From positions 1 to 64,000 of the forward strand of contig NZ_DALZFB010000006.1 in assembly GCF_031979925.1 (NCBI RefSeq): a DNA stretch of 64,000 nucleotides. Reading direction: 5' to 3'. Under the pieces are notes generated by a model. It worked only from the letters and a program-made list of their open reading frames with translations, made no database searches and was not told the DNA's origin. The DNA comes from Pseudescherichia sp031979925 (GTDB taxonomy: Bacteria; Pseudomonadota; Gammaproteobacteria; Enterobacterales; Enterobacteriaceae). This document shows, one piece after another, positions 58,769 to 64,000 of this stretch (the stretch's first letter is position 1; each line of letters begins with the position of its first letter). A program made the translations under genes and the position numbers.

Positions 58769-60011
58769 TACGGTGATTATCGGCGGCGGGCTGGCAGGCT
58801 TGCTCTGTGGTATTACCCTGACAGGTCGCGGCCAGCGTGTCGCCATCGTCAGTCGGGGAAGAAGCGCGCTTAGCTTCTCCTCTGGCTCGCTGGATCTGCT
58901 CTCCCACCTGCCCAACGGCGAGAAGGTGACGGATCTTAACGCCGGGCTGGCGAGGCTGGCTGACCTTGCCCCGATGCACCCCTACGCGCTGCTGGGACCT
59001 GAGCGGGTAATCGAGTATGCGCAGGAAGCCCAGCGCCTGCTGGCCGACTGTGGCCTGGCGATGCAGGGCCGCGTAGAGACGCCCCACTTGCGCGTAACGC
59101 CGCTGGGCGGGCTGCGCCAGGCGTGGCTTAGCCCGCAGGAGGTGCCGGTTGCGCCATCGCCGGGCATGCACGTTGGCATCGTCGGCATCGAGGGCTTCCT
59201 CGACTTTCAACCCGCGCTTGCCGCCGCCGGGTTGCGCAGGCTGCGGGTTACCGCCACCGCATACGAAGTGACCCTCCCCGCTCTCGACATTCTGCGTGAC
59301 AACCCGAGCGAGTTTCGCGCCGTCACTATCGCCCGGGTACTTGACGACGACGCGCAGTTCGCCCCGCTCTGCGACGCGCTCCGGTCTTTAAGCCGGGAGC
59401 ATGATGTGCTTTGGCTGCCCGCCTGCTTTGGCCTGGCGGATAGCCGCGTCTGGACCCGCCTTAATGAGACACTACAACGTCAAGTGCAGCTGCTACCCAC
59501 CCTTCCACCGTCGGTGTTTGGCATGCGGATGCAAACTCTGCTCCAGCAGCAGTTTATTAAAAACGGTGGCGTCTGGCTGCCCGGCGACGAGGTGCTGAAC
59601 GCCTCCGTTAGCGCGGGCCGGGTCAGCGCGCTCTGGACGCGCAAACATGAGGATATTCCCCTGCGTCCGCGGCATGTCGTGCTGGCCAGCGGCAGCTATT
59701 TCAGCAACGGTCTGGTTGCCGAACGCCAGGGCATTCGCGAAGCGGTGCTGGATTTAGAGGTCCAGCAGCCTGCGAGAGGCGACTTGTGCCGTGACGATCT
59801 GTTTGCTGCCCAACCGTGGCAGCACGCTGGCGTACGTACCGACGATACGCTGCGCGGCTGGCAACACGGCGAGCGGCTTGAAAACCTCTACGTTGCCGGT
59901 TCGGTACTCGGCGGTTTCGATGCTATTACCCAGGGATGCGGCGGCGGGATCTGCGCCGTGACAGCATTACACGCGGCGCGGCAGATCTGCGCCAGGGAGA
60001 GTTTGCAATGA
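58758..60011 (+). CDS. glpB: Anaerobic glycerol-3-phosphate dehydrogenase subunit B
   Basis: FMN-binding subunit of GlpABC that relays electrons between GlpA and the membrane anchor GlpC. The 417-aa protein begins with a nucleotide-binding fold, DTVIIGGGLAGLLCG. It ends with GSVLGGFDAITQGCGGGI, the typical C-terminal block. I take the ATG at 58758 (GGAGGA upstream), which overlaps the glpA end. The frame from 58686 lies inside glpA. Its TGA overlaps the glpC ATG (ATGA). Confidence 0.95.
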   Translation: MNFDTVIIGGGLAGLLCGITLTGRGQRVAIVSRGRSALSFSSGSLDLLSHLPNGEKVTDLNAGLARLADLAPMHPYALLGPERVIEYAQEAQRLLADCGLAMQGRVETPHLRVTPLGGLRQAWLSPQEVPVAPSPGMHVGIVGIEGFLDFQPALAAAGLRRLRVTATAYEVTLPALDILRDNPSEFRAVTIARVLDDDAQFAPLCDALRSLSREHDVLWLPACFGLADSRVWTRLNETLQRQVQLLPTLPPSVFGMRMQTLLQQQFIKNGGVWLPGDEVLNASVSAGRVSALWTRKHEDIPLRPRHVVLASGSYFSNGLVAERQGIREAVLDLEVQQPARGDLCRDDLFAAQPWQHAGVRTDDTLRGWQHGERLENLYVAGSVLGGFDAITQGCGGGICAVTALHAARQICARESLQ

Positions 60012-61201
60012 GCATGACGCAATTCGAGAGCTGTATAAAGTGCACTGTCTGCACCACTGCCTGTCCGGTAAGCCAGGTGAATCCGGCCTACAGCGGCCCT
60101 AAACAGGCTGGCCCAGATGGGGAGCGCCTGCGGCTAAAGGATCCAGCGCTGTTTGATGAGTCGCTAAACTACTGTACCAACTGCAAACGCTGTGAAACCG
60201 CCTGCCCTTCCGGAGTTAAAATTGGCGATATTATTCAGCGCGCCCGCGCGCAGTACGCCCAACCTAAAAATGGGCTGCGCAATACCCTGCTCAGCCATAC
60301 CGATCTGCTCGGCACGCTCTCCTCCCCGATCGCGCCGCTGGTTAATACCACTACTGGACTCAAACCGGTGCGCCAGCTGCTGGACAAGGTGCTCAAAATT
60401 GACCATCGCCGGGCGCTGCCCAAATATGCCCGCGGCACCTTTCGTCAGTGGTACCGGCGGCAGGCCGAACGTCAGGCGACCTACTCTGAGCAGGTGGCCT
60501 TTTTCCACGGCTGCTATGTGAATTACAACCAGCCCCAGTTAGGGAAAGATGTGGTGAAGGTGGCTAACGCGCTGGGGATCGGCGTGCAGCTGCTGGATAA
60601 GGAGCGATGCTGCGGCGTCCCGCTGATGGCAAACGGCTTCTATGATAAAGCGAAAAAGCAGGCGGCGGTGAATCTTCGCGCTCTGGAGCAGGCGATTATT
60701 GGTGACGGGCTGACGACGATTGCTACCTCATCCACCTGCACCTTCACGCTACGCGATGAGTATCCGCACCTGCTGGATCTGCCCAACGATCAACTGCGGC
60801 CGCATATTGACCTCGCCACGCGCTGGCTGTGGCGCAAGCTGAACGAGGGTCGTACCCTGCCGCTGCGGACGCTACCGCTGACGGTGGCCTACCATACCCC
60901 TTGCCATATGGAGAAGATGGGCTGGACGCTCTACAGCCTGGAGCTGCTGCGGAAAATTCCAGGGGTGAAGGTGATTGTGCTGGACTCGCAGTGCTGCGGC
61001 ATTGCCGGGACCTACGGTTTCAAAGCGGAGAACTACCCCACCTCGCAGGCAATTGGTGCGCCGCTGTTTCGCCAGATTGAGGCGAGCGGCGCAGATATCG
61101 TGGTGACCGACTGCGAAACCTGCAAATGGCAGATTGAGATGTCCACCAGCAAACGCTGTGAACATCCCATTACTCTGCTGGCGCAGGCCCTGGCGGATTA
61201 G
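60008..61201 (+). CDS. glpC: Anaerobic glycerol-3-phosphate dehydrogenase subunit C
   Basis: Iron-sulfur subunit that binds the membrane and hands electrons to menaquinone for fumarate or nitrate respiration. The 397-aa protein has two [4Fe-4S] motifs, CIKCTVCTTACPV (about 10-22) and CTNCKRCETACPSG (about 57-70). Two CCG-type domains follow (CCGVPLMANG, CCGIAGTYGF). I take the ATG at 60008, overlapping the glpB stop by 4 nt. A second ATG lies six bases later. The last four bases TTAG overlap the convergent CinA-like gene. Confidence 0.95.
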   Translation: MSMTQFESCIKCTVCTTACPVSQVNPAYSGPKQAGPDGERLRLKDPALFDESLNYCTNCKRCETACPSGVKIGDIIQRARAQYAQPKNGLRNTLLSHTDLLGTLSSPIAPLVNTTTGLKPVRQLLDKVLKIDHRRALPKYARGTFRQWYRRQAERQATYSEQVAFFHGCYVNYNQPQLGKDVVKVANALGIGVQLLDKERCCGVPLMANGFYDKAKKQAAVNLRALEQAIIGDGLTTIATSSTCTFTLRDEYPHLLDLPNDQLRPHIDLATRWLWRKLNEGRTLPLRTLPLTVAYHTPCHMEKMGWTLYSLELLRKIPGVKVIVLDSQCCGIAGTYGFKAENYPTSQAIGAPLFRQIEASGADIVVTDCETCKWQIEMSTSKRCEHPITLLAQALAD

Positions 61202-62400
61202 CCAACAAACAGGGAATCGACGACGTTTACCCAGCCGTGATCGCTGGCGACCTCTTTACCGCTGAGCCAGCGGCGTAGCATGTTCAGCGCCATCATGGCA
61301 CACACCTCCTGACGCGCCGCCACGCCGTGGCGTCCGGTGGTGAATTTAACCCGCAGAGCATGGGTGCCCTGCGGCGTGGCAAGGGCAAAGTTAATATGCT
61401 GCTCCTCGTCCATTCCACCAACGGTCAGTGCCAGCCCGGCCAGATGACGGTTACGCAGCTCGACTGCCCAGCGTGCGGTCTGCTCCAGCGTGTCGGCCTG
61501 GAACGGCAGCACCTCACTCGCCAACAGCGGGGCGGAAGCGCGGGAGAGCTGTAACGCCAGCAGGCCGCTGGTAAACTGCTCGCTGACGGTCAGGCTGAGC
61601 TGCTGCTCACGCATCTTCTCTGCCAGCAGGGCCGGTAGCCCCTGAGTACCTTCAAAAATCAGGCTCTCCCCGGCGACGCGCTGCACCTCTGGCCACAGCG
61701 CTTCCATCGCCTCGCGCTGCTCCGCCGGGCCGGTCAGCTTCAGCTCAATAATCGGCATGGACGAGCGATAGCCCATCACCACCCCTTCCGGCAGCTGAAG
61801 GTGATCAAGACTCTGGGCCAGATCGCTCTCAGAGCGGCCAAAGGTGGTCAGGCGCAGGCAGACTGGCGGCAACGGCAGGCTAAAACGCTGCCGCAGACGC
61901 GGCAGGATCTCCTGCTGCACCATCACCTTGAATTCAGAGGGTACGCCAGGCGTAAAGAACATCAGGCAGCGATTGAGCTTGACGGCAAAGCCGCAGGCGG
62001 TGCCCACCGGATTATCGATCAGCTCCGCGCTGGCCGGGATCTCCGCCTGCTTGCGGTTGCTGGACGCCATCACGCGTCCGCGCTCGGTAAAGAAGCGCTC
62101 CATGTGGCTTAGCCACTCTTTATGCAGCACCAGCTCTTCGCCCGCCGCGGTCGCCGCCGCCAGGGCGCTGAGATCGTCGCTGGTCGGCCCCAGGCCGCCG
62201 TTAACGATAAGAACGTCAGCCTGTTCGCTGCGCTCGCGCAGGATAGCAACCAGATCGTTAAGGCTGTCGCCCACGGTATTGCGGCGCGTCAGCGGCAACC
62301 CTTCGGTGAAAAACAGATCGGCAAGCCAGGCGGCGTTAGTATCAACAATCTGGCCGTGCAGCACTTCATCGCCGGTAGACAGCATTTCCACATTTATCAT
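61198..62400 (-). CDS. yfaY: CinA-like protein YfaY
   Basis: 400-aa member of the CinA family with an N-terminal MoCF/MoeA-like fold (MLSTGDEVLHGQIVDTNAAW, then VNGGLGPTSDDLSALAAA). A degenerate C-terminal CinA domain, the part that has nicotinamide-nucleotide amidase activity in true CinA/PncC, follows. The E. coli paralogue YfaY lacks amidase activity, and its role is unclear. GGAG precedes the ATG (GGGAGATAACG on the minus strand). It ends tail-to-tail with glpC. Confidence 0.9.
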   Translation of the reverse strand: MINVEMLSTGDEVLHGQIVDTNAAWLADLFFTEGLPLTRRNTVGDSLNDLVAILRERSEQADVLIVNGGLGPTSDDLSALAAATAAGEELVLHKEWLSHMERFFTERGRVMASSNRKQAEIPASAELIDNPVGTACGFAVKLNRCLMFFTPGVPSEFKVMVQQEILPRLRQRFSLPLPPVCLRLTTFGRSESDLAQSLDHLQLPEGVVMGYRSSMPIIELKLTGPAEQREAMEALWPEVQRVAGESLIFEGTQGLPALLAEKMREQQLSLTVSEQFTSGLLALQLSRASAPLLASEVLPFQADTLEQTARWAVELRNRHLAGLALTVGGMDEEQHINFALATPQGTHALRVKFTTGRHGVAARQEVCAMMALNMLRRWLSGKEVASDHGWVNVVDSLFVG

Positions 62401-62471
62401 CGTTATCTCCCTTACCTGTTGTCGGAGTACTATAACGCATGGGGAAACAAATAGCGGCAGGATCCAGCAGA

Positions 62472-62498
62472 GGAAAAGGCGCGGCAGATCGCCGCGCC
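62472..62498 (-). terminator. Terminator of yfaZ
   Basis: GGCGCGGC (62478-62485), loop AGATC, GCCGCGCC (62491-62498). On the minus strand TTTTCCTCT follows, 6 nt after the yfaZ stop. Confidence 0.8.
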
Positions 62499-62504
62499 AG
62501 GGGA

Positions 62505-63047
62505 TTAGAAGCTAGCGTTAACCCCAACGTAGGGGCCATCGGCAAGCGCATTATCGCGGTTACCGTCTTTACCCGCCAGGTTCAGGTAACGATAGCCCGC
62601 TTCAATGCTCAGCGGACGCATGATAGTCCAGCGCGCACCGGCGTTGGCTTCCTGATAGCTTTCGATACCGCTGGAGAGCGAATCCGGAGAGTAGTAGTAC
62701 TCGCCAAACAGGCGGAAGCTGTCGCCGATCGGCCACTGCAGGCCGCCGCCAACCGCTGCGGCATAGCCTTCATCGCCGTCGTTTGGATTGGTATAAATAC
62801 CTTTACCGCCAACGGTCGCCAGCATCGGACCGAGCGGAATATTAAGACCCAGACCCAGGCCAGCAGCATCGCCGTCGTCGTCGCTGTGCGTCCAGTTGCC
62901 GCTTAACGCCAGGCCGCTGGTTTCAGTCCCAAACCCGGCCGCCAGGTTAGTGTAGTGCTCCCCTGCCTGACCGCTGAGGCTCAGCGCGCTGGCCGATGCC
63001 GATACCAGCATCAGGCTGGCCACTCCCCACAAAATTCTCTTATCCAT
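62505..63047 (-). CDS. yfaZ: YfaZ family outer-membrane protein
   Basis: 180-aa predicted outer-membrane beta-barrel of unknown role. It has a signal peptide (MDKRILWGVASLMLVSASASA), alternating amphipathic strands and a terminal aromatic residue (YVGVNASF), the usual BAM signal. The core FGTETSGLALSGNWTHSDDDGD and YYYSPDSLSSGIESYQEANA are as in E. coli YfaZ. I take the ATG at 63047 (AAGGG upstream). The 18-residue longer frame is unsupported. Neighbours differ from E. coli, as menE follows directly upstream. Confidence 0.9.
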   Translation of the reverse strand: MDKRILWGVASLMLVSASASALSLSGQAGEHYTNLAAGFGTETSGLALSGNWTHSDDDGDAAGLGLGLNIPLGPMLATVGGKGIYTNPNDGDEGYAAAVGGGLQWPIGDSFRLFGEYYYSPDSLSSGIESYQEANAGARWTIMRPLSIEAGYRYLNLAGKDGNRDNALADGPYVGVNASF

Positions 63048-63163
63048 TGCCCTTTTCCATACAAAAAATGTAATACGCCCCAAAACCGGCACAGTGTACA
63101 AGCCTTTACTCCCTGCCGATGGGCGAAAAGTGTTTTACACGGTTTAGCGCCGCAGGGGAAGCG

Positions 63164-64000
63164 CTATCCGTCGCGCAGAGTCTGCTGAACCCAGTCGGTC
63201 AGCGACCGGCGGGAGATTTTAATCCCCCCGCCGTTAAGGCGTTCGGGCAGGGCCAGCCAGTGCACCGGCTGCTGGAAGCGGGCAAGTTTATCGTTGATCC
63301 ACTCCGCCAGCGCGTCGATAGCAAAGCCGCTGGCGCACTCCACTACGGCGACCGGACGCTGACCAAATTCGTGGTCGGCCAGCGGCACCACAAAGGCCTG
63401 TTGCACGTGAGGATGGGCGACAATGACCCGCTCCACCTCCTCGGGCTGGATCCCCTCCCCGCCGCTGAAGAAAAGATTATCCATTCTCCCGAGCACGCCC
63501 AGCCGCCCGTTATGCAGCACGCCACGATCGCGAGTGGCAAACCAGCCCTCGGCGTTGACTAGCGGGATAAGTTCACCATGATGCCAGTAGCCTGCGGCCA
63601 TACTCTCGCCGCGCAGCCATATCTCGCCGTTGACGACTCGCACCTCGCGTCCCGGCAGCGGCTGGCCGACGTCTGGCTCACCATCGGCTGTTTTTGCACA
63701 CACCGTAGAGGCAAACTCGGTCAACCCGTAGCCGCACCAGGTGCGGATCCCTTGCTCGCTGGCGCGAGTGGTAAGCTCAACCGGTATGGCCGCACCTCCC
63801 AGTAATACTGCCTTCAGGCTTACGCCAGCGTTCTCATTAAGCAGCCGCCAGAGCTGGGTCGGCACCAGCGAGGCGTGGGTACACCCCTCTAACGCCTGTG
63901 CCAGGGGCTGTTTGTCGCGCACCGTCAGCCGCCCACCCGCCAGCAGCCAGCGCCACAGGATCCCCTGTCCGGAGACGTGAAACAGTGGAAGAGAGAGTAG
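63164..64000 (-). CDS. menE: o-succinylbenzoate-CoA ligase (3' part, cut by window end)
   Basis: AMP-forming ligase that activates o-succinylbenzoate in menaquinone synthesis. The window holds the C-terminal 278 residues. The frame is open to base 64000, so the start lies outside. Visible motifs are LPLFHVSGQGILWRWLLAG, the adenylate-forming core GYGLTEFASTVCAK, YWHHGELIPL, the hinge region RDRGVLHNGRLGVLGRMDNLFFSGG and the C-terminal Lys segment GGIKISRRSL. It follows E. coli MenE closely. Confidence 0.95.
   Translation of the reverse strand, partial: LLSLPLFHVSGQGILWRWLLAGGRLTVRDKQPLAQALEGCTHASLVPTQLWRLLNENAGVSLKAVLLGGAAIPVELTTRASEQGIRTWCGYGLTEFASTVCAKTADGEPDVGQPLPGREVRVVNGEIWLRGESMAAGYWHHGELIPLVNAEGWFATRDRGVLHNGRLGVLGRMDNLFFSGGEGIQPEEVERVIVAHPHVQQAFVVPLADHEFGQRPVAVVECASGFAIDALAEWINDKLARFQQPVHWLALPERLNGGGIKISRRSLTDWVQQTLRDG

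Overview
The window is chromosomal DNA from a member of the Enterobacteriaceae close to the Enterobacter/Klebsiella/Kosakonia/Leclercia group. Gene order follows the E. coli fruBKA-to-menE segment, protein lengths match the E. coli orthologues almost to the residue, and palindromic REP units occur between genes. The core is GC-rich. I cannot fix the genus from sequence alone.

Layout. 1-4080: fructose PTS operon fruBKA (minus strand) with two Cra operators. 4351-10612: setB, a small Cys-rich protein (yeiW), the EF-P paralogue efpL, a divergent uxuA/yeiQ pair sharing hexuronate-type operators, and the COG0523 GTPase yeiR. 10646-18429: lpxT and mepS (envelope), the yejABEF peptide importer and yejG. 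18760-26306: bcr, rsuA, radD, rplY, yejK, yejL, yejM. 26382-26458: tRNA-Pro(GGG).

26500-29456 is the clear accessory region. It is AT-richer than its flanks and holds two tandem, divergent paralogues of a family I do not recognise plus a decayed third copy. In E. coli this spot, between proL and mqo, carries yejO-narP-ccm-nap-eco instead. 29517-39891: mqo, a STAS-less SulP transporter, an MgtE-type Mg2+ channel, yojI, the ada-alkB repair operon with its Ada box, apbE and the porin ompC. 40216-46883: micF RNA and the Rcs phosphorelay (rcsD, rcsB, rcsC). 47010-54658: gyrA, ubiG and nrdAB-yfaE, the last with NrdR and DnaA boxes. 54745-55182: an orphan winged-helix regulator. 55537-62400: glpT/glpABC divergent pair and a CinA-like gene. 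62505-64000: yfaZ and the 3' part of menE.

Functional themes are sugar and glycerol-phosphate uptake with fermentative or anaerobic metabolism (fru, uxuA-yeiQ, glp, mqo), envelope homeostasis (lpxT, mepS, yejM, ompC/micF, Rcs) and DNA precursor supply or repair (nrd, ada/alkB, gyrA, radD). Compared with E. coli, glpQ, inaA, rtn, the ccm/nap block and the ais-arn-pmrD block are absent from their usual places. The best candidate for something undescribed is the three-copy family beside tRNA-Pro.
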